Part shown: piece by piece, positions 24,921-32,762 of the stretch
How the letters are laid out: each line of letters opens with the position of its first letter
Position numbering within the stretch: the first letter of the stretch is position 1
Source: an uncultured Chloroflexota bacterium
GTDB lineage: Bacteria > Chloroflexota > Anaerolineae > Anaerolineales > UBA4823
Assembly: GCA_903871905.1 (NCBI GenBank)
Contig: CAIQIV010000137.1
Span: 1-32,980, forward strand
Length of the DNA stretch: 32,980 bases
Direction of reading: 5' to 3'
Notes under the pieces: model-generated
The model's database searches: none
What the model was told of the DNA's origin: nothing
The model's input: the letters and a program-made list of their open reading frames with translations, nothing else
Translations under genes and position numbers: made by a program

Positions 24921-26297
24921 ATGAGCGATTTTGTCAATCTGGAAACTGAGAGCGTTTCCTCTGCGGAACTGTTGCCCCAAAGCCGGGAAGCGGAGGAAGC
25001 GGTCATTGGATCGGTTCTGATCAACCCGGAGGTGTATTTCGACGTTGCCCAGTTTCTGCGTGGGGATGATTTCTTTATCCATCGTCATCGCTGGATCTGG
25101 GAGGCGATCACCCGCCTGCACGAGCGTCGTGTTCCCCTCGACTTGTTAACCGTCACCGAGGAACTGGATCGGCAGGGCCAGCTGGCGGAAGTCGGTGGCG
25201 CTGCTTACCTGGCAGCCCTGATCAACCAGGTCCCTTCAGCCCTGCATGCTCAATCCTATGGAAAGATCGTCGAAGAGAACTCCATCCGCCGCAAGATGCT
25301 GACTGCGGCCAATGAGATCGCCCGCCTGGCGCATAAACAGGATGTGACCATTGAAATGGTCATGGATGACGCCGAGAAGGCTATCTTTGGCGTCAGCGAA
25401 CGGCGCCTGACCCACGATCTGCAGCCGATTAAAAGCGTCCTGAGCAGTTACTATGACCGCATCGATCAGCTTGCTGGTCGCCCCGAAGAGCTGTTCGGTG
25501 TGCCTACTGGTTTCATTGACCTGGATAAGCTCCTGCAGGGGCTTCACCCCTCCGATTTCCTGATTGTTGCCGGCCGCCCGGGTACCGGAAAGACAGCCTT
25601 CATGCTCTCCATCGCCAAGTTTGCCGCTCAAACCCACCGCAAGCATGTGGCCATCTTTTCCCTGGAAATGTCCAACGAGCAGCTTGTCCAGCGGTTGATC
25701 TCCCAGGAAACGCGCATCGACTCGCAGCGCCTGCAGACTGGCAAGCTGGAAGAAAAAGAATGGCCGCTCTTCACCCATGCCATCGAAGTCCTGGGCGATA
25801 CCCAGATCTACCTGGATGATACGCCGTCCCTGACCCCCATCCAGCTGCGCACCAAGTGCCGCCGCCTGCACCTCGAGGTGCAGCTTGACCTGGTCCTGCT
25901 GGATTACATCCAGCTCATGTCCAGTGGATCGCGCTCTGAGAACCGGGTGCAGGAGGTGTCCTATATCTCCCGCAGCCTCAAGCAGCTGGCGCGCGAGCTG
26001 AACGTGCCTGTCCTTGTGGCTGCCCAGCTCTCTCGGGCGATTGAGCAGCGCTCGGATAAGGAACCGCAGCTTTCGGACCTGCGCGAGTCAGGCTCCCTGG
26101 AGCAGGATGCGGATATTGTCATGTTCATCCACCGGCCGGAGATATATGACCGGGACACGGATAAACCCGGCCTGGCTCAGATCAAGGTTGCCAAGCACCG
26201 CCATGGCCCGGTTGGCGAGGTTCAGCTGGTCTTCCTCGGCCAGTATACCAAATTCGAGAATGCCGCCACTCACCATGTCGATCTACGGAATATGTAA
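24921..26297 (+). CDS. dnaB: Replicative DNA helicase DnaB
   Basis: A 458-residue hexameric helicase that unwinds DNA at the replication fork. The N-terminal primase-interacting domain opens LPQSREAEEAVIGSVLINP. The RecA-like domain carries Walker A GRPGTGKT (218-225), then FSLEMSNEQLVQRLI, Walker B LVLLDYIQLM and LRESGSLEQDADIVMFIHR with the arginine-finger region. Length is normal and there is no intein. The start is the ATG at 24921 with a weak TAGGG upstream; a TTG two codons earlier is less likely. The next two genes encode a DnaD-domain protein and a helicase-loader-like ATPase, making this a probable primosome operon. Confidence 0.96.
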   Translation: MSDFVNLETESVSSAELLPQSREAEEAVIGSVLINPEVYFDVAQFLRGDDFFIHRHRWIWEAITRLHERRVPLDLLTVTEELDRQGQLAEVGGAAYLAALINQVPSALHAQSYGKIVEENSIRRKMLTAANEIARLAHKQDVTIEMVMDDAEKAIFGVSERRLTHDLQPIKSVLSSYYDRIDQLAGRPEELFGVPTGFIDLDKLLQGLHPSDFLIVAGRPGTGKTAFMLSIAKFAAQTHRKHVAIFSLEMSNEQLVQRLISQETRIDSQRLQTGKLEEKEWPLFTHAIEVLGDTQIYLDDTPSLTPIQLRTKCRRLHLEVQLDLVLLDYIQLMSSGSRSENRVQEVSYISRSLKQLARELNVPVLVAAQLSRAIEQRSDKEPQLSDLRESGSLEQDADIVMFIHRPEIYDRDTDKPGLAQIKVAKHRHGPVGEVQLVFLGQYTKFENAATHHVDLRNM

Positions 26298-26315
26298 GGC
26301 AGGGAGTGCGCCCGG

Positions 26316-27002
26316 ATGCTGACTTTTAATGGCTTCCCCGATGGCCGCATGCCCCTGACCCAGGTGCCCTCCCAGTTTTTTCGCGACCTGCTCCCGGCTA
26401 TCGATAACCTGCCTGAGCTGAAGGTGGTTCTCTACCTGGTCTGGCGCATTGGCCTGATGGAAGGCGAGTACCGCTTCCTGCGCCTCAGGGATTTTGTACA
26501 GGATGAAAAATTCATGAACGGGATGGGGGCCTCTCCAGATGAGGCGCGGCTGAACCTGGAAATCGGCCTGGAACAGGCTGTGCGCCAGGGCATTTTCCTG
26601 GAGCTCAAGGCCCCGCTTGCCTCTGGCGACCTGGCCAGCTTTTTCTTCCTCAACGCCCCGAAGGGCAGGGCGGCGCTCCAGGCCTTTCAATCTGGACGCT
26701 GGTCGCCAGCCCCCAACCTGCCGCTCTCTACGGACCACCTGGTGGAGACCTCCAATGTTTACCGGCTGTACGAGGAGCATGTTGGCCCGCTGACCCCACT
26801 GATCGCTGATGCGCTGCGCGAGGCAGAAGAGACCTATCCGTATTCGTGGATTGAAGAGGCCTTTCGCATTGCGGTGGAGAACAATAAGCGAAACTGGCGG
26901 TATATTCGCGCCATTCTGGAACGATGGCAGAGGGAAGGTAAGGATGACAAGCAGGATCGACGAGACTCTGCGGAAGCTCGCCGCAAATACGCCGAGTGGT
27001 AA
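26316..27002 (+). CDS. DnaD-domain replication initiation/primosome protein
   Basis: A 228-residue protein. The C-terminal DnaD domain (about 148-212) reads VYRLYEEHVGPLTPLI, EETYPYSWIEEAFRIAVENN and WRYIRAILERWQREGK. The N-terminal part is winged-helix-like, with PELKVVLYLVWRIG and ASFFFLNAPKGR. DnaD in Bacillus remodels DNA and helps load helicase; the domain also occurs in phage replication proteins. The tail ([18 protein letters not shown]) is basic and charged. The ATG follows the dnaB stop by 18 bases, with GGGAG upstream. Its last 59 bases overlap the next gene, which points to coupled translation. I assign the domain confidently but not orthology to Bacillus dnaD. Confidence 0.87.
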   Translation: MLTFNGFPDGRMPLTQVPSQFFRDLLPAIDNLPELKVVLYLVWRIGLMEGEYRFLRLRDFVQDEKFMNGMGASPDEARLNLEIGLEQAVRQGIFLELKAPLASGDLASFFFLNAPKGRAALQAFQSGRWSPAPNLPLSTDHLVETSNVYRLYEEHVGPLTPLIADALREAEETYPYSWIEEAFRIAVENNKRNWRYIRAILERWQREGKDDKQDRRDSAEARRKYAEW

Positions 27003-28386
27003 CCAGCCTGCAGCGCAGCCCCAGGATACAGCCGCCTCCCCGGTTGCGACCGCCAGGCAGTTCAGTCCGGGGGATCCGGAATGCCCGGTGTGCCATGGCC
27101 TCGGCTATGTGCGCTATGAACTGCCGGTTGGTCATCCTGAGTTTGGCAGGCTGCACGATTGCGCCTGCCGCCAGGCGCAGATCCAGCAAAAGGTCTACCA
27201 GCGCCTGTTTGCCTTCAGCAACCTGTCTGAGCTTGCCCACCTGACCTTTGACAATTTCTTGCCGCGCGGCCGGGTTGGCGTGATGCCCCAGCATGCTTCT
27301 TCCCTGGAATTTGCTTATAACCAGGCCTCCATCTATGCCCGTACTTTAAAGGGCTGGCTGGTGCTCTTGGGGGGCTATGGGGTTGGTAAGACCCACCTGG
27401 CTGCCGCGGTGGGCAACTTCGCCGTCAGCATGGGGGTCCAGGCGCTTTTTGTGACCGTGCCCGATCTGCTTGACTCGCTGCGCACTTCTTTTTCTGACCA
27501 GGAAAATCCATATGCTGAGCGCTTTGAGCAGATTCTCTCGGTCCCCCTCCTGATCCTGGATGATTTTGGTACGCAGAATGCCACCCCCTGGGCGCAGGAA
27601 AAGCTGTTCCAGATCATCAACCACCGCTATATCAACAAACTGCCCCTGGTGGTGACCTCAAATATGCCCATGAACAGCATCGAAGGCCGTATCCGCTCCC
27701 GCCTCGAGGACCCGGAACTGGTGCATATTGTGCGTATCCAGTCCCAGGATTATCGCCGTCCCATCCTGGATGCCGGGCATCATGAGCTGTCTTCCCTGCC
27801 GATGCTGACCGGGCGCACCTTTGCCCATTTTGATTTACGCAAAGGGGAGGGCCTGGAGGCCCAGGACTTGCAGAGCCTGGAGCGAGCTTTTGCTGTTGCC
27901 CGCGAATATGCCGAAGCCCCGCGCGGCTGGTTGGTCTTCATTGGGCCTTATGGCTGTGGAAAGACCCACCTGGCTGCTGCGATTGCCCATTACCGCCTCG
28001 ACCTGGGAGACCAGCTGGTGTTTATCAGCGTTCCGGATTTAATGGATCACCTGCGCGCCACCTTCGCCCCAACCAGCATGGTCAGCATGGACCGCCTGTT
28101 TGATGAGGTGCGCACCATCCCCCTGTTATTCTTAGATGACCTTGGAGCCCAATCCCCGACCCCCTGGGTCCAGGAGAAGCTGTACCAGCTCTTCAACTAT
28201 CGTTATATGGCTGAACTGCCGACGGTTATCACCACCTCCAGCTTGAAGAAAGACCTCGACCAGCGCATCTTGAGCCGCATGGATGATCAGCGCTTGTGCC
28301 GGGTTTCTGCAATCACCGTACCCTCCTACCGCGGCCTGACGCCGCCACAGAAAAGCCCGCCGGTGCGCAAGCGCCGCTCTGGTTAG
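26944..28386 (+). CDS. Helicase-loader-like protein with two tandem DnaC/DnaI-type AAA+ ATPase modules
   Basis: A 480-residue protein. A flexible N-terminus leads to a cysteine cluster, CPVC and later CAC (about 43-76), resembling the zinc-binding head of DnaI. Module 1 has Walker A GGYGVGKT (143-150) and Walker B LLILDDFG (Asp206-Asp207). Module 2 has Walker A GPYGCGKT (334-341) and Walker B LLFLDDLG (Asp398-Asp399). Each is followed by a matching WxQEKL and a sensor-like TSN or TTSS strand. Both sets of catalytic motifs look intact. Single-module relatives load DnaB onto DNA. The start is the ATG at 26944 with GAGGGAAGG upstream; the longer frame from 26809 reads through the DnaD gene. Context next to dnaB supports a loader role. 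Confidence 0.88.
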   Translation: MTSRIDETLRKLAANTPSGNQPAAQPQDTAASPVATARQFSPGDPECPVCHGLGYVRYELPVGHPEFGRLHDCACRQAQIQQKVYQRLFAFSNLSELAHLTFDNFLPRGRVGVMPQHASSLEFAYNQASIYARTLKGWLVLLGGYGVGKTHLAAAVGNFAVSMGVQALFVTVPDLLDSLRTSFSDQENPYAERFEQILSVPLLILDDFGTQNATPWAQEKLFQIINHRYINKLPLVVTSNMPMNSIEGRIRSRLEDPELVHIVRIQSQDYRRPILDAGHHELSSLPMLTGRTFAHFDLRKGEGLEAQDLQSLERAFAVAREYAEAPRGWLVFIGPYGCGKTHLAAAIAHYRLDLGDQLVFISVPDLMDHLRATFAPTSMVSMDRLFDEVRTIPLLFLDDLGAQSPTPWVQEKLYQLFNYRYMAELPTVITTSSLKKDLDQRILSRMDDQRLCRVSAITVPSYRGLTPPQKSPPVRKRRSG

Positions 28387-28426
28387 CCGCTCTTCCGGGG
28401 TTTCCCGGGGAACAGGAAAGATCAAA

Positions 28427-29479
28427 ATGAGCACATACAGCAGCGAACTGCCTCTCCCTGCACATTACGATGCCGCCCGTGTCGGTGAAGTCTGGAAAGT
28501 TCAATATGAGACATTGGCGGCTGAGGCCCGCTTGTGGGCTGATCTGCATCATATTGAGCCGGAGCACAAGGACCGGATCAGGGTTGCCCTGATTGCTGTA
28601 GATGTGCAGAATACCTTTTGCATCCCCGGCTTTGAGCTGTATGTTGGGGGGCGCTCCGGGCAGGGCGCGGTCCAGGACAATCGCCGGTTGGTTGAATTTG
28701 TTTACCGCAACCTGCACAACATCAGCCAGATTTCGATCACCCTGGACACACACCAGGCGATCCAGGTCTTTCACTCCATCTATCTGGTCAACTCGCGTGG
28801 TGAACATCCCTCTCCGTTGACCCAGATCACAGTGGAGATGATTGCCCGTGGGGATTGGAGTTTCAACTCGGATATTGCCCCCAGCCTGGGGATCTCCGCC
28901 CAATATGGACAGGAGCAGCTGCTCTACTATGTCCAGCAGCTCCATGTCCAGGGGAAATATGACCTGACCATCTGGCCTTACCATGCTATGCTTGGCAGCA
29001 TGGGGCATGCCCTGGTTCCGGCCTTTGAGCAGGCGGTCTTTTTCCATACCCTGGCACGTTACAGCCAGCCTGAGATCCTGGTGAAAGGCGATGACCCGCT
29101 GACCGAGAGTTATTCTGCCGTTGGTCCTGAAGTGCTTACGGATAGCTATGGGGAGCTCATTGGTCACCGGCGGCAGACCCTCTTCCAGAAAGTCTTGCAT
29201 TATGATGTGGTGATCATTGCCGGGCAGGCAAAGAGTCACTGCGTGGCTTGGACCGTTGAAGACCTGCTGCACGACTTCCATCGCAAGAAGCCGGATCTTG
29301 CGCACAAGATCTATTTGCTGGAGGACTGCTCCTCGCCGGTGGTTGCCCCGGGGGTGGTTGATTTTACCGAGGCTGCAGACGCCGCTTACCAAAGGTTCGC
29401 TGCTGCTGGGATGCACATTGTGCGCTCCACCGATCCCTTTTGGGATTGGCCCGGTATCGCTCCATTATATTCGGATTGA
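28427..29479 (+). CDS. Isochorismatase-superfamily cysteine hydrolase, long form
   Basis: A 350-residue member of the isochorismatase/nicotinamidase superfamily. The putative catalytic triad is Asp59 in [10 protein letters not shown], Lys220 in ILVKGDDP and Cys272 in [12 protein letters not shown]. The usual family length is 180-210, so this protein has an N-terminal extension of about 50 residues and a longer middle region ([14 protein letters not shown] is seen there). Substrates in the family include nicotinamide, isochorismate and carbamoyl compounds; which applies here cannot be said. The ATG is preceded by AGGAAAG. It follows the loader gene by 40 bases and could share its transcript. 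The next element is the independent promoter at 29491. Confidence 0.85.
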   Translation: MSTYSSELPLPAHYDAARVGEVWKVQYETLAAEARLWADLHHIEPEHKDRIRVALIAVDVQNTFCIPGFELYVGGRSGQGAVQDNRRLVEFVYRNLHNISQISITLDTHQAIQVFHSIYLVNSRGEHPSPLTQITVEMIARGDWSFNSDIAPSLGISAQYGQEQLLYYVQQLHVQGKYDLTIWPYHAMLGSMGHALVPAFEQAVFFHTLARYSQPEILVKGDDPLTESYSAVGPEVLTDSYGELIGHRRQTLFQKVLHYDVVIIAGQAKSHCVAWTVEDLLHDFHRKKPDLAHKIYLLEDCSSPVVAPGVVDFTEAADAAYQRFAAAGMHIVRSTDPFWDWPGIAPLYSD

Positions 29480-29490
29480 ACCGGTCATTA

Positions 29491-29519
29491 TTGACATTTG
29501 GCTGATTCTATGTGATACT
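29491..29519 (+). promoter_or_regulatory. Strong sigma-70-type promoter with extended -10
   Basis: Perfect TTGACA (29491-29496), a 17-base spacer and GATACT (29514-29519), with TG at 29511-29512 forming an extended -10. Transcription would start near 29526. It is the best promoter match in the window and reads into a region without a conventional gene. Confidence 0.8.
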
Positions 29520-29598
29520 TACTCCATCAGGTGGCTGGTTCTAAAGACCTCTGCCTGTGTTTGAGATGCCATCCCATAAAAGAGGAGGTGTTGCCGAG

Positions 29599-29655
29599 AT
29601 GTACGATGATAGTACCAAACGCAGCGCTGCGGCAGCCCTCCTCCTGATGAAGTAG
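29599..29655 (+). CDS. Possible 18-residue peptide or leader peptide
   Basis: ATG to TAG encodes MYDDSTKRSAAAALLLMK. AGGAGGT (29583-29589) lies 9 bases upstream, the strongest Shine-Dalgarno in the window. The second half is four Ala then three Leu and Met. The last third lies inside a stable hairpin and a terminator follows 18 bases after the stop, a leader-peptide arrangement. The short hydrophobic tail could also be membrane-active. No family is recognised. Confidence 0.4.
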   Translation: MYDDSTKRSAAAALLLMK

Positions 29656-29672
29656 GGAGCCGCAGCGCGCAG

Positions 29673-29705
29673 GAAGCCGTCCAACCGGGCGGCTTCTTGT
29701 TTGTC
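29673..29705 (+). terminator. Rho-independent terminator of the small transcript
   Basis: GAAGCCGTCC (29673-29682) pairs with GGGCGGCTTC (29687-29696), ten pairs including one G-U, around an AACC loop. The tail TTGTTTGTC follows. It lies 47 bases before the 29752 start codon. Confidence 0.85.
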
Positions 29706-29751
29706 TGTGTCCCATCCAGTTGAACCATCCTCACAATTAAGGAGAGTTGAA

Positions 29752-30183
29752 ATGAGCAAGTCACCATTCAGAACCCTGATCGAGTCGATCGCCAGCGAAA
29801 TGGATTGGGAGATCAGTGAAATTGACGATGAAAGCGCGGTCATTGAATTGGAAGCCGAATCGGGCAGCGAGATGACCCTGTACGCCAGCTCCGATGAGGA
29901 GACGGTTGAGTTTGATGTGCCCAGCCTGGCAGTGATGGAGAAGGAGAGTGATATCCAGGGGAATGTCTCCACCTTCTTGCTCAAGCGCAATGCGGACCTG
30001 CGGGTGGGCGCCTGGGTCCTGGAAGAGGTGGATGACGGCTGGTGTTACTCGGTGATGTACAACGAGGATCTGGAGGTCCTGCAGAAGATGGCAAAGGACG
30101 GGATTATCTCCAACCTGATCACCATTGTGGAGGAATGCGATCGCTTTGATGAGCTGTGGGAGCAGGGCGAGATCGAGGGATGA
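29752..30183 (+). CDS. YbjN-like / type III secretion chaperone-like fold protein
   Basis: A 143-residue acidic cytoplasmic protein. The pattern SPFRTLIESIASEMDW, alternating acidic beta strands (AVIELEAESGSEMTLYAS) and a long helical C-terminus resemble the YbjN/T3SS-chaperone-like superfamily (CesT-like fold). Members act as chaperones or regulators; the role here is unknown. It has no signal peptide or membrane segment. The ATG at 29752 has AAGGAGAG upstream; longer in-frame starts lie in the terminator region. Its TGA stop overlaps the ATG of the CPBP gene (ATGA), so the two are coupled. Read-through of the 29673-29705 terminator or a promoter I did not see must drive it. Confidence 0.72.
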   Translation: MSKSPFRTLIESIASEMDWEISEIDDESAVIELEAESGSEMTLYASSDEETVEFDVPSLAVMEKESDIQGNVSTFLLKRNADLRVGAWVLEEVDDGWCYSVMYNEDLEVLQKMAKDGIISNLITIVEECDRFDELWEQGEIEG

Positions 30184-31190
30184 AGCTTTTCTGGAATCCG
30201 GACCAGCGCCGGCTGCGCGCCGGCTGGCGGCTGGTGCTCCAATCTATCCTGTTCTTTTTCCTCCTCACCTTTGTCCAACTGGTGACCCAATTCGGCGCCG
30301 CGGCTGTGTTGATCGCCAGTGGGCAGCTGGATATAGACCTGTCAGACAGCCAGGGCCTGGGAGCCCAGATTGCCCAGGCCGCCATGCAAAACCCTCTGTT
30401 GTCCACCCTTTCCATCCTGGGCGTCTTGTTTTGCACTTTCCTCTCTATCTGGATCGCCGGGTTGATCCTGGATAGGCGCCCCTTCGCCGATTTCGGATTT
30501 CACCTGGGGGCATCCTGGACCGTCGATTTTGCTTTTGGTCTGGCTCTGGGCGCCGGGCTGATGGTCTTGATTTTCATCATCGAGCTCGCCGCCGGCTGGA
30601 TCGACATCCAGGGTTTTTTCCACGCTTCTATCCCCGGCGCCGCGTTTGGCCTGCTCTTCCTGGTGGAATTGGTCAAGTTCATCTGTGTCGGTTTCTACGA
30701 GGAAATGCTATCCCGCGGCTATCACCTGAGGAATATTGCCGAGGGCATGAATTTCAAGCCCCTCAATCCTCGCCTGGCTTTGCTCATCGGCTATCTTTTC
30801 TCCTCCTTGGTCTTCAGTGTGTTCCATCTCGCCAATCCGCATGCCTCCTGGATCAGCACCATTAACCTGGTTGTGGCGGGTCTGCTGCTGGGGGCAGGTT
30901 TTGTATTGACCGGTGAGCTGGCTGTCTCCATTGGCCTGCATATTGCCTGGAACCTGTTCCAGGGCACCATCTTTGGCTTTCCGGTGAGCGGGACGGATAA
31001 CCTGGTCAGCCTGGTATGGATTGAACAGAGCGGGCCGGAGTGGATCACGGGTGCTGGTTTTGGCCCGGAGGCCGGGATGATCGGCATGCTGGCCATGCTG
31101 CTGGGGTTGGCTGCGATTTATGCCTGGGTCAGGCGCCGCCGGGGTTTGGCCCACCTGCAGGAAAGGCTGGCGGTTTACTCTCGATCGTAA
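30180..31190 (+). CDS. CPBP-family intramembrane metalloprotease (CAAX/Abi-like)
   Basis: A 336-residue polytopic membrane protein of the CPBP family. Conserved motifs in order are Glu174-Glu175-x3-Arg179 (EEMLSR), the FxxxH motif ending at His216 in FSVFHLANP, and His254 with Asn258 in LHIAWNLFQG. All four catalytic elements are present. About eight hydrophobic helices surround them. Bacterial members process peptides, including bacteriocin-related ones, or act in self-immunity or signalling; prenyl-protein cleavage is known only for the eukaryotic Rce1 branch. It overlaps the YbjN-like gene by four bases. Confidence 0.92.
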   Translation: MKLFWNPDQRRLRAGWRLVLQSILFFFLLTFVQLVTQFGAAAVLIASGQLDIDLSDSQGLGAQIAQAAMQNPLLSTLSILGVLFCTFLSIWIAGLILDRRPFADFGFHLGASWTVDFAFGLALGAGLMVLIFIIELAAGWIDIQGFFHASIPGAAFGLLFLVELVKFICVGFYEEMLSRGYHLRNIAEGMNFKPLNPRLALLIGYLFSSLVFSVFHLANPHASWISTINLVVAGLLLGAGFVLTGELAVSIGLHIAWNLFQGTIFGFPVSGTDNLVSLVWIEQSGPEWITGAGFGPEAGMIGMLAMLLGLAAIYAWVRRRRGLAHLQERLAVYSRS

Positions 31191-31196
31191 GGAAGG

Positions 31197-32762
31197 ATGG
31201 CAGGGCTGGACAGGCATATATTTCGCCTCCTTTCTTTTGCCTGGTTTGCTTTCTGGACGCTGCTTTTTTCCCTGGCGTACACCCAGGCCCCTCTGTATAC
31301 ATCCAACCAGAACCAGTATTTTTTACACGGGCTGGCGGCTGCTGGCTATGGCTATCTGCAGGAAGATTGGCTGGTGAGCACTTTGGATCCTACCCCTGTC
31401 TTCAGCTTCCTGGTGCGTATCACCTACCAGCTCCTGCATTTTGAGCCGGTGTACTATCTCTATTACGCTTTGTTGATGGGGGTGTATCTCTATGCCCTGG
31501 CAGGGATTGTCGGGCAGGTATTCCCGGCGCTGCGCCAGGGAAAAGGGCGGCTGCTGCTTCTGGCTTTGCTCGTCGTGCTGCATTCCGCCATGCTGCGTTT
31601 CGGCCTGTCTCGCCTGTTGGGGGATAACTGGAACTTCCTGTTAGAAGACGGCGTGGCGGACCAGCGTATGCTAGGCCTGGTGTTCCAGCCCAGCTCATTT
31701 GGCGTCTTTCTGATGCTCTCGCTCTACTTGTTCCTGTGCCGGCGTCCGCGGCTGGCGCTGCTCAGTGCGGTTGCCGCTGCTACATTTCATCCTACTTACA
31801 TTCTGGCCGCTGGCGTGCTCACCCTGGCATACCTGGTGGTGTTGCTCTTTGAGGGTTGGAGAACCAGGGGACCGCGTTCTACCTTGGTAGAGTGCCTGGG
31901 CCTGGGGATCTTTGCCCTGCTGCTGATCCTGCCTATCCTGGGCTATGTATACTTCGGTTTTCAGGGTTCGGCGACCGCCCTGGCCGGACAGGCGCGCCAG
32001 GTGCTGGTGGAATACCGCATCCCGCACCATGCCCTGTTGAGCTGGTGGTTCGATCTCACCGCCGTGTTCAAGCTGGCCTTTATCCTCCTGGCCTTGTATC
32101 TGGTGCGAAAACACCGGCTGTTTCCTGTGTTTTGTATAGTCTTTTTCACGGCCCTGGGGCTGACCCTGGTTCAGTTGGTGACCCGTTCCTACAGCCTGGC
32201 GCTGCTCTTCCCCTGGCGGCTGTCGACCCTGCTGGTCCCGCTGTCCACCGGGTTGATCCTGGGGTGGCTGGCGGCGCGGCTGCTTTCCTGGAAGGGTGGG
32301 GGGGCGGACCTGGTTTCCCGTTGGGCGCCGCGGGCCGCCTGGGCATTGGTTGCCCTGGCTGCCGGCGTCGGCATCCTGCGCATGGCGCTGGACTTCCAGC
32401 GCCAGCAAGCCCAGCCGTATCTCCCCATGACCGGCTGGGTCGCACGGGCTCACCGCCCCGGTCAGGTCTACCTGACCCCGGTCAAGCTGCAGGAGTTCCG
32501 CCTGGCGACCGGTTCGCCGGCCTATGTAGATTTCAAATCCATCCCCTACGGAGACCTGGATGTCCTGGAATGGTACCGCCGGGTAAGGCTGGCGGATCGC
32601 TTTTACAAAGACCCGGACTGCCAGCTGCTCGAACAGTTTGCCGGCCAGGAGGCGGTCACCCATCTTGTCCTTCCCCAGGACGGCAGGCTCTTCCGCTGCC
32701 CGCAGGCTACTTCAATTTACCAGGATGCAGCCTATGGCGTCTATCTCCTCCAGGCTCGCTGA
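31197..32762 (+). CDS. Polytopic membrane protein of unknown function
   Basis: A 521-residue protein with about ten to twelve hydrophobic helices and a C-terminal soluble domain of about 110 residues (from about 405). An early external loop, NQNQYFLHGL followed by YGYLQEDWLV, and the overall layout recall GT-C-like glycosyltransferases and related DUF6798-type membrane proteins. I do not see a clear catalytic DxD or similar motif, so the enzymatic reading is weak. It starts seven bases after the CPBP stop with AAGGA upstream, so it is probably in the same operon. Its 3' end overlaps the next gene by 29 bases. Confidence 0.75.
   Translation: MAGLDRHIFRLLSFAWFAFWTLLFSLAYTQAPLYTSNQNQYFLHGLAAAGYGYLQEDWLVSTLDPTPVFSFLVRITYQLLHFEPVYYLYYALLMGVYLYALAGIVGQVFPALRQGKGRLLLLALLVVLHSAMLRFGLSRLLGDNWNFLLEDGVADQRMLGLVFQPSSFGVFLMLSLYLFLCRRPRLALLSAVAAATFHPTYILAAGVLTLAYLVVLLFEGWRTRGPRSTLVECLGLGIFALLLILPILGYVYFGFQGSATALAGQARQVLVEYRIPHHALLSWWFDLTAVFKLAFILLALYLVRKHRLFPVFCIVFFTALGLTLVQLVTRSYSLALLFPWRLSTLLVPLSTGLILGWLAARLLSWKGGGADLVSRWAPRAAWALVALAAGVGILRMALDFQRQQAQPYLPMTGWVARAHRPGQVYLTPVKLQEFRLATGSPAYVDFKSIPYGDLDVLEWYRRVRLADRFYKDPDCQLLEQFAGQEAVTHLVLPQDGRLFRCPQATSIYQDAAYGVYLLQAR

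Larger units (their letters stand above)
29526..29705 (+). ncRNA. Candidate small RNA or attenuator leader, about 180 nt
   Basis: Bounded by the promoter at 29491-29519 and the terminator at 29673-29705, this stretch has no conventional gene. It holds an 18-codon ORF with a near-perfect Shine-Dalgarno. A perfect 10-base stem, GCGCTGCGGC (29624-29633) with GCCGCAGCGC (29659-29668), encloses the ORF end, with an inner CCCT/AGGG pairing. A small GTAC/GTAC hairpin is near 29601-29615. It does not match 6S, SRP, RNase P or tmRNA as far as I can recall their conserved cores. It could be a free small RNA, a small-protein messenger, or a leader that conditionally ends transcription before the 29752 gene. 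Confidence 0.55.
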
